The position numbers and the translations under genes are program-made. From the NCBI RefSeq assembly GCF_003478445.1, contig NZ_QUET01000019.1:1-64000 (forward strand): a stretch of DNA of 64,000 nt. The letters run 5' to 3'. The notes below the pieces were generated by a model. It was not told the origin of the DNA. It ran no database searches and saw only the letters and a list, made by a program, of their open reading frames with translations. This document shows positions 37,245-46,001 of this stretch, piece by piece; within the stretch, counting starts at the first letter, position 1, and each line of letters opens with the position of its first letter. The stretch is from Roseburia sp. AM59-24XD (GTDB lineage: Bacteria; Bacillota; Clostridia; Lachnospirales; Lachnospiraceae).

Positions 37245-37895
37245 CTAGTATTTTCTTTTGCCTTTGGCCGGTGCATAATCCCGCATCCCCGGGATCGCGC
37301 CTCCCGATACCGCCCAAAAATACAGACTTGCCACGCTGCAATACGGTGTAAATCTGCGGCGGTATTTTTCAAATAATTCCCGGTCAATCTTGCGGTGGTG
37401 ATATACCATCCGAAGCCCGCGCCGGATCGCCAGATCATCATAACTGAATACATTCGGTCTCTGCAGACAGAACAAAAGAAGCATTTCCGCTGTCCAGACG
37501 CCGATCCCCTTTAAACTGCTGAGTGAACGGATTGCATCCTCATCCGAAAGATTCCGTATATTCTCCAGATCAAAGCTGCCATCCGATACCTTCTTTGCAA
37601 AATCTGCAATATATTCTGCTTTTCGAAAAGAAATTCCTAGCGACTGAAGCTGTTCAATATCCATCCTGCAGATGTTTTCTGCGTTCACCTCTCCAACCCG
37701 TTCAAGCGTCCTTTTCCAGATCGTCTCCTGTGCCTTTGTCGAGATCTGCTGCCCGATAATATGATGCACGATCGATGAAAACAGATCCGTATCCACTGTC
37801 CGTTTTATGGGACCGATCTGCTCGATCACTTCCTTTAATTTCTGATCCTTTCCCTTCAGATAAGAAATTTCTTTCTCTCCATATTCAAAATACAT
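37245..37895 (-). CDS. AlkA-type DNA-3-methyladenine glycosylase (HhH-GPD)
   Basis: The 216-residue enzyme has the helix-hairpin-helix LSSLKGIGVWTAEMLLLFCL and the catalytic Asp in YDDLAIRRGLRM. IIGQQISTKAQETIW at about residue 47 is typical of the AlkA/Mag group. It removes alkylated bases. The N-terminal TBP-like domain of E. coli AlkA is missing, as in other short forms. Confidence 0.88.
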   Translation of the reverse strand: MYFEYGEKEISYLKGKDQKLKEVIEQIGPIKRTVDTDLFSSIVHHIIGQQISTKAQETIWKRTLERVGEVNAENICRMDIEQLQSLGISFRKAEYIADFAKKVSDGSFDLENIRNLSDEDAIRSLSSLKGIGVWTAEMLLLFCLQRPNVFSYDDLAIRRGLRMVYHHRKIDRELFEKYRRRFTPYCSVASLYFWAVSGGAIPGMRDYAPAKGKRKY

Positions 37896-37973
37896 ACGAA
37901 GCTCCTTTTGTAACTATCTGTCACAGATAACACAGCATGACGGTTATTCTGCAATTTTTATTCTGCCATCCCT

Positions 37974-38351
37974 CTATTCTTCAATGATCTTGGAAAGGAT
38001 CTGAAATATTTCCTGCCCCCTTGGATCCGTCTCGGAAATATTCATCTCCTGCAGACATTCATGCAGTCGTCTCATCTCACTTCTCTGCTGTTCAAACCGC
38101 TCCAGAAGCCCCAATTTCTCCTCGCAGCCTTTAAGCTGCTTCGTGATCCTTTTGACAGCATCATGCACCGCCTGTCTGGAAATCTCCATCTCCTCAGCAA
38201 TCTCCGAGATAGAATAGTCCTCCTGAATATATGCCTCAAAAATACGCCTGTTATTTTCTTTTAATAATGCACCATAAAAATCATAGAGCATGGAAAGGTA
38301 TACTCTCTCCTCCAGCCGCTGCTCAATACTTTGCTCCTGTCCCCGCGTCAC
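37974..38351 (-). CDS. ylxM: YlxM-like SRP-associated HTH protein
   Basis: The 125-residue product is a UPF0122/YlxM protein: LYDFYGALLKENNRRIFEAYIQEDYSISEIAEEMEISRQAVHDAVKR. It has a sigma-70 region 4-like helix-turn-helix and stimulates SRP GTPase function in some bacteria. In most genomes it sits next to ffh; here AlkA and the DUF2007-like gene lie between. The start is probably the GTG at 38351 with GGGGA upstream. Confidence 0.87.
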   Translation of the reverse strand: MTRGQEQSIEQRLEERVYLSMLYDFYGALLKENNRRIFEAYIQEDYSISEIAEEMEISRQAVHDAVKRITKQLKGCEEKLGLLERFEQQRSEMRRLHECLQEMNISETDPRGQEIFQILSKIIEE

Positions 38352-38467
38352 ATCTATTTCCCCGCTTTCTCTATCAATTCTGACTTTCTAAATTTCTTTG
38401 CCAAGACCATTATACATGTTTTGCCTGTTTGAAACAATAACAATCCATAGCATCAGTTGGTGGAAAA

Positions 38468-39223
38468 TTATCTATCGAAAGCGATCTCCCTTTCCCCCTT
38501 CGTATAATACACAAAGACATCCTCCAGATTACGAATATTTTTCTTTTTCTTTTCCAGATCCGAAATAAGATTTTCAACCGTATCCTGCACAAGGATCTCT
38601 CCCGATTTGATCAGGATAACCTCTTTTGCAATGTCTTCAATATCACTTACCACATGTGTTGCATATAAAATGGTACACGTTTTGGAAAGCTCCCTGACAA
38701 AATTTCGAAAATCATATCTTTCTACCGGATCAAGGCCTACCGTCGGCTCATCTAATATGATAAAATCCGGATCTCCGAGCAATGCCTGTGCCATAAGCAC
38801 CCTCTGTTTCATTCCACCGGACAGGGTTGATATCTTTCGACTGGCGACATCCAGAATGTGCAGTCTTTCCAGCAAATAAGTGATTTCTTCCCGGACCTCC
38901 CGTTTTTTCAGTCCCTTTAATACTGCAATATAATTCATACATTCTAAAACAGAAAACTCTTCATACAATCCCTGCTTTTGCGGCACATACCCCACTCTTT
39001 TTCTATAATCTTTTCCAAGCTTTTTTATGTTCTCATTTCCGTACAAAATCTCGCCGCTATAATTCTGAATGCCATCCACCATGATACCGATCAAGGTGCT
39101 TTTTCCGGCTCCGTTCGGCCCCAGCAGCCCATAAACGCCACCCTGCATTTCGATATTCACATGGGATAATACTGTTTTTTTGTTGTACTCCTTAACCAGA
39201 TCTTTTGCAACTATTTTTTTCAT
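38468..39223 (-). CDS. ABC transporter ATPase of the agr-linked operon
   Basis: The 251-residue ATPase has Walker A GPNGAGKSTLIG, signature LSGGMKQRV and Walker B DFIILDEPTVGLDP, and resembles the CcmA/BcrA-type subunits of ABC-2 exporters. The start at 39223 overlaps the permease stop by 4 bp (ATGA), so the two form one transporter. It is the last gene of the leftward agr-linked series. Exporters of this kind move peptides or give immunity to them, but the cargo is not known. Confidence 0.9.
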   Translation of the reverse strand: MKKIVAKDLVKEYNKKTVLSHVNIEMQGGVYGLLGPNGAGKSTLIGIMVDGIQNYSGEILYGNENIKKLGKDYRKRVGYVPQKQGLYEEFSVLECMNYIAVLKGLKKREVREEITYLLERLHILDVASRKISTLSGGMKQRVLMAQALLGDPDFIILDEPTVGLDPVERYDFRNFVRELSKTCTILYATHVVSDIEDIAKEVILIKSGEILVQDTVENLISDLEKKKKNIRNLEDVFVYYTKGEREIAFDR

Positions 39224-41211
39224 ATGCTGTCCTCTCTCATCGTCAGATTTCCAACCACCATACCAAGAAAAATTAACGCTAGTAAGTGTAATCCATAAAA
39301 TCCAAACAAAATAACGCCGATCTTTGTCTGAATGATTCCAAACAGAGCATTTCCCGCAACGCAGTTCCAATGAAAGTTTAAATGATGGATCGAATAATTA
39401 CGAGAGACACTGTAGATCCAACTGCCATACAGGCTTCCCATCAAAAAGATGCTCCAGAAAATGATCATCCTGCATTTGGATCGAATCAGTGCATTTTTCC
39501 CAGAATAGGTAGAATACAGCAAAAGTCTTCTCTCCATTTTGTTGTCTACTCCATAAACGCAGAAGGCAAAAATGGCTATCGCTATGGCTGAAAAAATTTC
39601 GATAAAATGAAAGGCAAATGCTTCCTTCCCCATGCCAAGTGCCAGCCTGTATCCCTTCTCATATAAAATATGATCTGCCTTCTTTTTCTCCTGCAAAAGT
39701 ACCTTTTTATATGCTTTTTGGGCTCCTTTTTCTCTTTTCACACCGATTTCAAGGATGGAGATATATTCCTGGGAAAACGTCTTGTCACTCTCCAAATCCG
39801 TTTTCCATTCTTGAATTTCTTTTAATATGTCCTGCATATACTTTTTTGCTTCCGGCACCGTTTTCCCCTGAATTTCCATCATATATTTTTCATAGTAAAG
39901 TTTGTCAACATCTCCTGCATTTTGTACCTGTATCCCGGAAATAAAATAACCCGCACACAATACCGCAAGAAGCAGCATCCATCCCTTTTCACAAACCCAG
40001 TATTTTTTTATCTCATAGAATAAAAGTTCCATTTTCGATGGCAGGTTCCAGCAAAAACTTGTCTTTCCGGCAATCTCCAGTGTCCTTCCATTTTCTCCGG
40101 CAAAGACCGGATATAAAAGGAACCCGGACACGCCTGACGAAATAATAAGCAACACACAGGCCAGGACCAGCACAAGATAGGTATGGACCGGCACATTCCA
40201 TACATTCACACAGGAATACTGTGCTAATATATTTCTGATATCCATAAACTGTATCAAATTAATCCTGCGCATCAGATACAGCCAGCTGTTATCCCGAATA
40301 TGGAACCAGAAATAACCTTCCAGAAAAAAAATCCCCGCTATCATGGTAAATGCGATATTTCTTTTTTTCCACAAAAGGGTCAATGCATAAAAAATACTGA
40401 AAAATAAAATTCCCACCAAAATTTTATAGCATCCATATCCGATCAGAAATTCCCCTCCCGATATATTTGGCGGAAATCCCTGAAACATATAAAAGCTTTG
40501 TACCTTCACACGAAGATTTCCAAGACCATATAAAGAAGATAGAATAAGACATTTTACCCCATAAAATACGACCGATATGATCCCTGCATAAAAACAACCC
40601 ACACCATATTTTACAAAACCAAGCCAGTTTCTTCCATTTGGCATGGCAAAATAAAACCTCAGAATCCCTTCATTTTTTTCAGGTATCAGCAGGATATAGG
40701 CTAACAGGAAGATCATACCAAACATCATGATTTCAAAGCAGTCTGCCTGAAGCAGCCGCTCCATCCCGTACGCATCAATTTCCTTTTCTTTTACGTTCCT
40801 GAATCCGGAAAAATCTGCTTTAATTTTTTGTTGTAATCTTTTGGAATACTTACCTTTTACAAAAATAGAAATTCCATTTTCCTGTCGATCCAATACAGAA
40901 GCCACATATTCTTTATAGCTGTTACTATATTGTGCCTGTTTGTATATGATATTGTATAATGCATCCTCTGCTTTATAGGAATTTGTATACAGTCCGTTTT
41001 TTTCGAAATCTTTCTTTTCCGCAAACTTTTCCAATGTATTCATATCCATATTTTTTACATCGTGGATCATATTTTTATATGCGTTTCCGGAAAAATCTCC
41101 TCCCACACCGTCCCCCCTTAGCAAGGTATAAATGACGCACACAAAAAGAGACAACAAAACTACTGCACTTCTTTTTTTATTCAGGACTCTCCTGCATTCG
41201 CTCCGGAACAT
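39220..41211 (-). CDS. Large ABC-2-like permease of the agr-linked operon
   Basis: The 663-residue protein looks like two fused permease halves: a membrane anchor (20-38), an extracellular region of about 130 residues, six helices (about 160-380), a second extracellular region of about 130 residues (430-550) and a final set of helices. No known motif is obvious. The ATG at 41211 follows GGGGAG and overlaps the stop of the upstream gene region. The size and the ATPase downstream recall the roughly 670-residue membrane proteins found with bacteriocins of the lactococcin 972 type, but this is only an analogy. Confidence 0.7.
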   Translation of the reverse strand: MFRSECRRVLNKKRSAVVLLSLFVCVIYTLLRGDGVGGDFSGNAYKNMIHDVKNMDMNTLEKFAEKKDFEKNGLYTNSYKAEDALYNIIYKQAQYSNSYKEYVASVLDRQENGISIFVKGKYSKRLQQKIKADFSGFRNVKEKEIDAYGMERLLQADCFEIMMFGMIFLLAYILLIPEKNEGILRFYFAMPNGRNWLGFVKYGVGCFYAGIISVVFYGVKCLILSSLYGLGNLRVKVQSFYMFQGFPPNISGGEFLIGYGCYKILVGILFFSIFYALTLLWKKRNIAFTMIAGIFFLEGYFWFHIRDNSWLYLMRRINLIQFMDIRNILAQYSCVNVWNVPVHTYLVLVLACVLLIISSGVSGFLLYPVFAGENGRTLEIAGKTSFCWNLPSKMELLFYEIKKYWVCEKGWMLLLAVLCAGYFISGIQVQNAGDVDKLYYEKYMMEIQGKTVPEAKKYMQDILKEIQEWKTDLESDKTFSQEYISILEIGVKREKGAQKAYKKVLLQEKKKADHILYEKGYRLALGMGKEAFAFHFIEIFSAIAIAIFAFCVYGVDNKMERRLLLYSTYSGKNALIRSKCRMIIFWSIFLMGSLYGSWIYSVSRNYSIHHLNFHWNCVAGNALFGIIQTKIGVILFGFYGLHLLALIFLGMVVGNLTMREDSI

Positions 41212-41215
41212 GACA

Positions 41216-42357
41216 TCAACTCCCCGCAATTTTGGCTAAATCGTTTGTTCGGTACACCATTCCATCCTTGTTCATTCCGTAAACTGAATCTTTGGACATC
41301 TGGAAAATGAGATCTGACGAGGTGCCCATTTTTTTCGGCTTGCCAAAATTCTCCATCTGATAATAGGTGTTCTTCTGGGTTTTATCATCAGAAACTGCAA
41401 AAAAGGCCACATCCTCAAGTCCGATGGCTCTTACCATATTTGTCTGACTTGCGGCATAAATGCATTCTGTTTTTTTCGTTTCTATATTATATTTTTCTAT
41501 GCCCTTCTCATCGGAAAATACAATAACATCCTTTCCCATTGCTACACCCAGCATGGCGGAAGTAGGATTTTTTGAAAGAATTCTGTTTTCTTTTCCTTTC
41601 AGAAATTCCAGATAAGTGAGGTATGCTTCAATTTTACATCGTCTTTCTTTTCTATAATCTCCTTTTCGCTCAGATCACAGAACGTGTGAGAAAAACAAAC
41701 CATGCCATCCCTCACATCCAGTGATGTTATATTGTTGTCAACACTGGTAGAATGATAAAGCGTTTTTTCTGTGTCCTTTTCAAAATCATAAACACGAATG
41801 CCCGCCTCCACATTGATCTTTTCTTCCCTGGCTTTCATGTCATATCCATTGCGATATGCTACGTACATACGCCCATCCCGGCAACATACCGCTGTCGCAG
41901 ATTGCATCTCCCGAAAAGTATGCAAAAGCATACGATTTGTTCCATCCGGATTGCAGCGAACCAGATCCAAACTTTTCCAATCATCTCCCTCATCCTGATT
42001 TCCCAGATAGTAAAGATATTCCCCGTCAAAAAAGACCAATAGACGACTGATACTCTCAATCCATCCGTCACAATCCGCATTATTATGTTGGCAGCCAATC
42101 TTTTGACAAATAGGGGTTTCCTTCCTGGTTTTTGCATCGATATAAACAATTCCCCTGTCCCCATATTCAAACAGCCCCTTGTCCCCATACAATGCTCTGG
42201 AAAAGGAAGCATCACAAAACCACTCTTGCATGAATGATTTTGTGTCACTCCCTGTTCTGCTCAAAAAGAAAATAACCCAAACAACTGCCGCCGCAAGTAC
42301 AAGACACACCCCACAAACAAGCAGGGATTCCTTAGATATTCTTTTTCCATGTTTCAT
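41216..42357 (-). CDS. Membrane-anchored possible beta-propeller protein (frame interrupted once)
   Basis: The N-terminal part (from 42357) has one membrane anchor (14-34) and repeating strands with YVDAKTRKETPICQKIGCQ-like and GEYLYYLGN blocks. This is typical of extracellular six-bladed propellers (DUF5050-like), and the strands continue into the second part ending at 41216. GTAAAATTGAAG near 41632-41635 needs one more A to read V-K-I-E-A-Y-L-T-Y-L-E-F. The repaired length is 380 residues. It sits between the binding-type lipoprotein and the permease, so it is probably an outer-face subunit of the export or sensing system. The function is unknown. Confidence 0.65.
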
Positions 42358-43789
42358 ATTGTCTCTTCACTTCCTTTAGCAGTTTCTTTTGCTTCCCGGC
42401 TACTGTTTTTTTTGCCATCTCATATTCCTCCGAAAACGTACTCTCTTTCCAGATATCATAATATTCTTTTCCCGCATCTGCATAAGTGCTTACATCCTTA
42501 AAATTTTTAAAATCCAGTTGAAACCCGGCAAACTTTGAAGTCTGACATTTTTTAGAACGATACAGTTTCTCCTTTTGTTGTCTGATGTTTTTGTAGTAAA
42601 CGGTCTCCTCTTCTGTCGGCAGGGAGCCCCGGAACAGCCCCAGTACATCCGCTAAGCTGTGACTGACACCTTTATCACTGACAACTCTTCCGTTTTCTAC
42701 GGTATAATCCTTCCCCTCTTTTCCATACAGCAGGAGCCTTGTATAATCGTCTCTGGTATACAATAAGGTTAATAACTGTAACGCATTTTCTTTCTTTTTA
42801 CTTTTTTCACAAATCCCCGTCGTTCCACCATTCCGTTCAAAATTTACCGTAAAATCCAGATCATAAACGGATACGCCGTCTAAAGAATCCACGGTCTCCG
42901 TTCTCTTTGTCAACAAAATCGTAAACTCTTTCTTTTTAATCAGCTCTTTTATCTTGTCCCGGTCACCGCTGTTTTGGTGAAAAGCACAAAGCTCATTGAT
43001 CTGCCCGGCTTTATTCAGATCATAAAACAGTTTTTCCAGTTGATATATCTTGGAATTTTCAAATACCGTTGATATGGTTTCTTTTTTCCCGTCAAAATAC
43101 ATGCCGTAATCAATATTTCCACCCAAAATACCGGCAAAATCTTCGAGAGATAGATCAAATAAAAGCTTGTCCTTGTCCGTTTTATTTTTGGATAAATATT
43201 GGTTGACCGATAAAATATCTCCATTAAAATTGGCTGCCTTTTTCCCAAGTACATCTTTATTAAAGACAATGCAGTATTTTCCGTCTGCAAAAATACCGTT
43301 TGGCACCGTATAAACCCGGCCGTCCACCTCCACCGATTTCCACAGAGGATCTTCAAAAGCACCATATAATTCGCTTTTATCATTCATCTGTCCGTCTAAA
43401 CACATCAAAAGATTATCCCGGCATAATTCTGTCACATAGTTTCTTTCATCTGTATTTTGACCTGCTAATGCAATATCCGTTGATCCATCCTTTAACACCT
43501 GACGAATCTCACGATCATACTCATCTTCCTTTAAATATTGAAATTTGAGACGAAAATTATATCCGTCTTCCTTTAATTTTTCGTTGAAATATTTCAAATA
43601 CGTTTCATTCACATCGACATCATCGGATATAGTCCAGACAATATCCGATGATGATGCGGAAACCAGACGTTCCTTAATATCTGCCTTCTCAGCTGTTTTT
43701 TGCTGCTTTTGCACATCCTTTGAACATCCACACATGAAGATAGATGTGAATACAAGTATACTAACAAGTAGCTTTTGTCGTAGTTTCAT
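42332..43789 (-). CDS. Extracellular solute-binding-type lipoprotein
   Basis: The 485-residue protein has a lipoprotein signal (lipobox MCGC, Cys at about residue 22) and resembles family 1 binding proteins (TDIALAGQNTDERNYVTELCRDNLLMCLDG, then DGRVYTVPNGIFADGKYCIVFNKDVLGKK). Its start lies within the end of the upstream secreted-peptide gene (29 bp overlap) and its stop overlaps the propeller gene. It is therefore tightly coupled to the agr-linked series rather than to a sugar importer. It may capture a peptide or serve as a receptor. Confidence 0.78.
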   Translation of the reverse strand: MKLRQKLLVSILVFTSIFMCGCSKDVQKQQKTAEKADIKERLVSASSSDIVWTISDDVDVNETYLKYFNEKLKEDGYNFRLKFQYLKEDEYDREIRQVLKDGSTDIALAGQNTDERNYVTELCRDNLLMCLDGQMNDKSELYGAFEDPLWKSVEVDGRVYTVPNGIFADGKYCIVFNKDVLGKKAANFNGDILSVNQYLSKNKTDKDKLLFDLSLEDFAGILGGNIDYGMYFDGKKETISTVFENSKIYQLEKLFYDLNKAGQINELCAFHQNSGDRDKIKELIKKKEFTILLTKRTETVDSLDGVSVYDLDFTVNFERNGGTTGICEKSKKKENALQLLTLLYTRDDYTRLLLYGKEGKDYTVENGRVVSDKGVSHSLADVLGLFRGSLPTEEETVYYKNIRQQKEKLYRSKKCQTSKFAGFQLDFKNFKDVSTYADAGKEYYDIWKESTFSEEYEMAKKTVAGKQKKLLKEVKRQYETWKKNI

Positions 43790-44159
43790 TGCTTGGCCCC
43801 CATTTATAAGCTCCTATAACAGCAGAATGCTTTGTCACTAATGATTTCATATAATCTTCTTCATAAACAGTAAAACTTTTCTCAGCACTTGCTGTTCCTG
43901 ATGAAGAACCTGTCATCGTTCTTGTCTTACCTGCACTTACATCTCTATATGTACATGTGCAATCAGCTTTTACTGAACCTGTATTTCCTGATTGAAAAGT
44001 ATACCCCTGAGCTTTATGTTGACCTATGGTGCTTATCCCCCCAACCCCGGCGCTTCCACATGTTCCATTCACCCTTGCCGCTGCATTTACATTTGCAGAA
44101 CATAACATAATACTTGCGAATAACATTGTTGCAACTATTGTATTTCTTATTTTTCTCAT
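43761..44159 (-). CDS. Secreted four-cysteine polypeptide, candidate agr output
   Basis: The 132-residue product has a clear Sec signal peptide (residues 1-27, ending VNAA-A). The mature part of about 105 residues is rich in Gly, Ser and Thr and has four cysteines (NGTCGS, KADCTCTY, C-terminal KATC). The end is odd: ASAEKSFTVYEEDYMKSLVTKHSAVIGAYKWG. No family is recognised. It is the first gene after agrD and is followed by an ABC exporter set. A bacteriocin-like or matrix role under quorum control is inference. AAAGAGG precedes the ATG. Confidence 0.7.
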   Translation of the reverse strand: MRKIRNTIVATMLFASIMLCSANVNAAARVNGTCGSAGVGGISTIGQHKAQGYTFQSGNTGSVKADCTCTYRDVSAGKTRTMTGSSSGTASAEKSFTVYEEDYMKSLVTKHSAVIGAYKWGPSNETTTKATC

Positions 44160-44214
44160 AATATCTTACCTCTTTCTTGTATTTTTTAATTTTGTAATAT
44201 AAAACCAAACTTCC

Positions 44215-44403
44215 CTACAGTAGCTTTTCATTTTCTTTAAAATTATTTTTATGCTCTTTTATAAACATGTCCAATCCTTTGGGTTCAACCGGTTCATAAA
44301 ACAACACTCTACACTGTTCACATGCAATAGGTGCAACAAGTATTGCTAATGCACACAGTATTGAACCATGTTTTGATATGAAACGATAAATTTTCGCTCT
44401 CAT
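44215..44403 (-). CDS. agrD: AgrD-like cyclic autoinducer peptide precursor
   Basis: The 62-residue product has the three-part AgrD layout. Residues 1-27 form an amphipathic/hydrophobic helix (KIYRFISKHGSILCALAILV). The core is C31-R-V-L-F35 preceded by CEQ. The tail YEPVEPKGLDMF matches the acidic recognition tail of AgrD proteins (S. aureus AgrD-I: core CDFIM, tail DEVEVPKEL). The predicted signal is a five-residue thiolactone C31-F35 with a short N-terminal extension; C28 is a second, less likely ring cysteine. GGAAAGGAG precedes the ATG. Unlike the usual agrBDCA order it is divergent from agrB and heads the leftward operon. Confidence 0.82.
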   Translation of the reverse strand: MRAKIYRFISKHGSILCALAILVAPIACEQCRVLFYEPVEPKGLDMFIKEHKNNFKENEKLL

Positions 44404-44457
44404 AACTTCTCCTTTCCTCGTAATAATTTATGGATACTTCTCCATACAGACAATGTG

Positions 44458-44493
44458 ATAATATCATATTATTTTCTAGAAAATAAAAAATTA
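44458..44493 (-). promoter_or_regulatory. Leftward promoter of agrD
   Basis: On the minus strand a TATTAT -10 box (44458-44463; alternative TATGAT 44463-44468) lies about 30 bp from the innermost GATTAAGTGGT site at 44494, with only a poor -35. That layout suits a promoter that depends on an activator bound at the adjacent repeats. Confidence 0.5.
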
Positions 44494-44575
44494 GATTAAG
44501 TGGTCAAAAATACGGATTAAACGGTATTCATTCAGATTAAGTGGTCAAAAATACGGATTAAACGGTATTCATTCA
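44494..44575. repeat. Perfect tandem duplication of 41 bp
   Basis: Positions 44494-44534 and 44535-44575 are the same. Each unit holds one GATTAAGTGGT and one GATTAAACGGT, 20-21 bp apart. Confidence 0.95.
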
Positions 44576-44607
44576 GCCACTTAATCCATTTTTTTAACCA
44601 CTCAATC
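44494..44607. promoter_or_regulatory. Divergent array of six LytTR (AgrA-like) binding sites
   Basis: Sites start at 44494, 44515, 44535 and 44556 (GATTAAGTGGT or GATTAAACGGT, plus orientation) and at 44576 and 44597 (reverse orientation, GATTAAGTGGC and GATTGAGTGGT as read on minus). All steps are 20-21 bp, two helical turns, so all sites face the same side of the DNA. Read on the minus strand the core ACCGTTTAA fits the AgrA/LytTR consensus (ACAGTTAAG-like repeats about 21 bp apart). Four sites point to agrD and two to agrB. Confidence 0.8.
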
Positions 44608-44612
44608 TCATA

Positions 44613-44642
44613 TTGTCAAGAAAACAATCTTTGTACTATAAT
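44613..44642 (+). promoter_or_regulatory. Rightward promoter of agrB
   Basis: TTGTCA (44613-44618) and consensus TATAAT (44637-44642) with an 18 bp spacer. The last LytTR-type site ends 5 bp before the -35 box, the class of position used by AgrA at P2/P3. Confidence 0.7.
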
Positions 44643-44671
44643 ATATATATTTTATTTTGGAGGTATCTTTT

Positions 44672-45280
44672 ATGTTTATAACACAACGCGTAAGTTCGGT
44701 TACGACATCTATATTGTATGAATCTCATCAAATTTCAAAACAAGAAAGTGAAATTTATACCTATTTGTTTTCTTATATTTGCAATCAATTACTGTTCACT
44801 ACAGCGTTTATACTCTTTGCTATTATCGTACATAGACTACCTGTGTGTTTGCTTTTTCTTTTATTCTTTTATTTTTTACGAAGTTTTTCTGGCGGATGGC
44901 ATGCCTCTACTCCTATGAGCTGTATGATATTATCCATTTTCTGTTATCTTTTATGCATATATATTGTTCCTTTTATGCATTCTTATCCGCTTATTGTCTG
45001 TTCTTGTTGGATAATTTCCATGATTTGTTTGTTTCTCTATGCTCCTGCAGACACACGACATCGACCGATATCTCAAACAAGACGCGTTTACTTAAAAAAA
45101 CGTGCTCACATTGTTTATGTTTGTATCATCCTCATATATACCATTGCTTTTCTCTTAAATTGGTATATATTGTTGACGACTTTATCGTTTTGTGTCACAA
45201 TCACCGCCGTTGGTGTTATAATAAGTAAAATACAAAATAAAAAGGAGAATGCTTATGCTGCTGCAAGTCGGAATTTGTGA
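44672..45280 (+). CDS. agrB: AgrB-like membrane peptidase/cyclase
   Basis: The 202-residue protein has about six membrane helices. The catalytic pair is visible at His77 in SFSGGWHAS and Cys84 in PMSCMIL, the same residue numbers as in S. aureus AgrB. AgrB cuts the C-terminal tail from AgrD and closes the thiolactone. The ATG at 44672 follows GGAGG; the longer frame to 44657 starts inside this site. It opens the rightward operon and overlaps the start of the response regulator. Confidence 0.93.
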   Translation: MFITQRVSSVTTSILYESHQISKQESEIYTYLFSYICNQLLFTTAFILFAIIVHRLPVCLLFLLFFYFLRSFSGGWHASTPMSCMILSIFCYLLCIYIVPFMHSYPLIVCSCWIISMICLFLYAPADTRHRPISQTRRVYLKKRAHIVYVCIILIYTIAFLLNWYILLTTLSFCVTITAVGVIISKIQNKKENAYAAASRNL

Positions 45281-46001
45281 TGACGAAAAAGAGGATATCC
45301 GAATCTTAAACGATTATATGAAGCACTATGAAATGAACTATGATATAGAATTTGACATCACTTGTTTTTCTTCAGGAAATGACTTACTACAGACCATTAA
45401 CAAAACACCTTGTTTTCAAATCCTGTTTCTTGATGTCGAAATGCCCGGTCTTAGCGGTATTGAAACCGCCGCCAGAGTTCGTGAAATCGATATGGAAGAT
45501 GTGTGCATTATTTTTGTAAGCCACTATCCACAATATATGCAGGACAGCTTCAATGTACGGGCATTTTGGTATTTACAAAAGCCATTGACTTATCCGGACA
45601 TTGTCATGATCCTAAATAAAATCTTACAATCCTACAGACAGTCACAGAGTAAAAAAATCATTGTTCCTGCCGGCGAAGAAAAAGAACTCGTAAATATACA
45701 AAACATTCTATATATAAAAGCTGTAAAATACGAAAAAAACCGTCTGGATTTTGTTCTGACTGACCATACGATACAAAGTCATGGGACACTGCTCCAATGG
45801 AAACAGACGTTAAGTCCCCATGGCTTTGTTACGCCTTGTCGGGGGTTCTTAGTAAATATGGACTTTATTCACTATATTTGTGATACCAAACTGATTCTCA
45901 CCAACGGCACCGAACTGCCATTAAGCCGAAGACAAGCACGCGAGATTAGCGACCTATTTACAAAACATATGATAATATACGGAGGTAACCATGGTATTTG
46001 A
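45255..46001 (+). CDS. agrA: LytTR response regulator (AgrA-like)
   Basis: The 248-residue protein has a receiver domain (GICDDEKED; phospho-acceptor Asp60 in ILFLDVEMPGLSG; Lys in YLQKPLTY) and a C-terminal LytTR DNA-binding domain (NILYIKAVKYEKNRLDFVL ... LSPHGFVTPCRGFLVNMDFI). I chose the ATG at 45255, which is 7 bp after GGAG; another ATG lies 6 bp upstream. LytTR domains bind pairs of 9-10 bp repeats about 21 bp apart, as in the array at 44494-44607. It overlaps the agrB end and the kinase start. Confidence 0.92.
   Translation: MLLQVGICDDEKEDIRILNDYMKHYEMNYDIEFDITCFSSGNDLLQTINKTPCFQILFLDVEMPGLSGIETAARVREIDMEDVCIIFVSHYPQYMQDSFNVRAFWYLQKPLTYPDIVMILNKILQSYRQSQSKKIIVPAGEEKELVNIQNILYIKAVKYEKNRLDFVLTDHTIQSHGTLLQWKQTLSPHGFVTPCRGFLVNMDFIHYICDTKLILTNGTELPLSRRQAREISDLFTKHMIIYGGNHGI

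Noticed and set aside
43761..44159. Lactococcin 972 family bacteriocin
   Set aside because: The layout is similar (Sec signal, large membrane protein, ATPase), but the expected tryptophan-rich core and terminal motifs are not seen. Kept only as an analogy.
44494..44575. CRISPR-like repeats
   Set aside because: Only two directly abutting 41 bp copies with no unique spacers and no cas genes; the content fits regulator binding sites.
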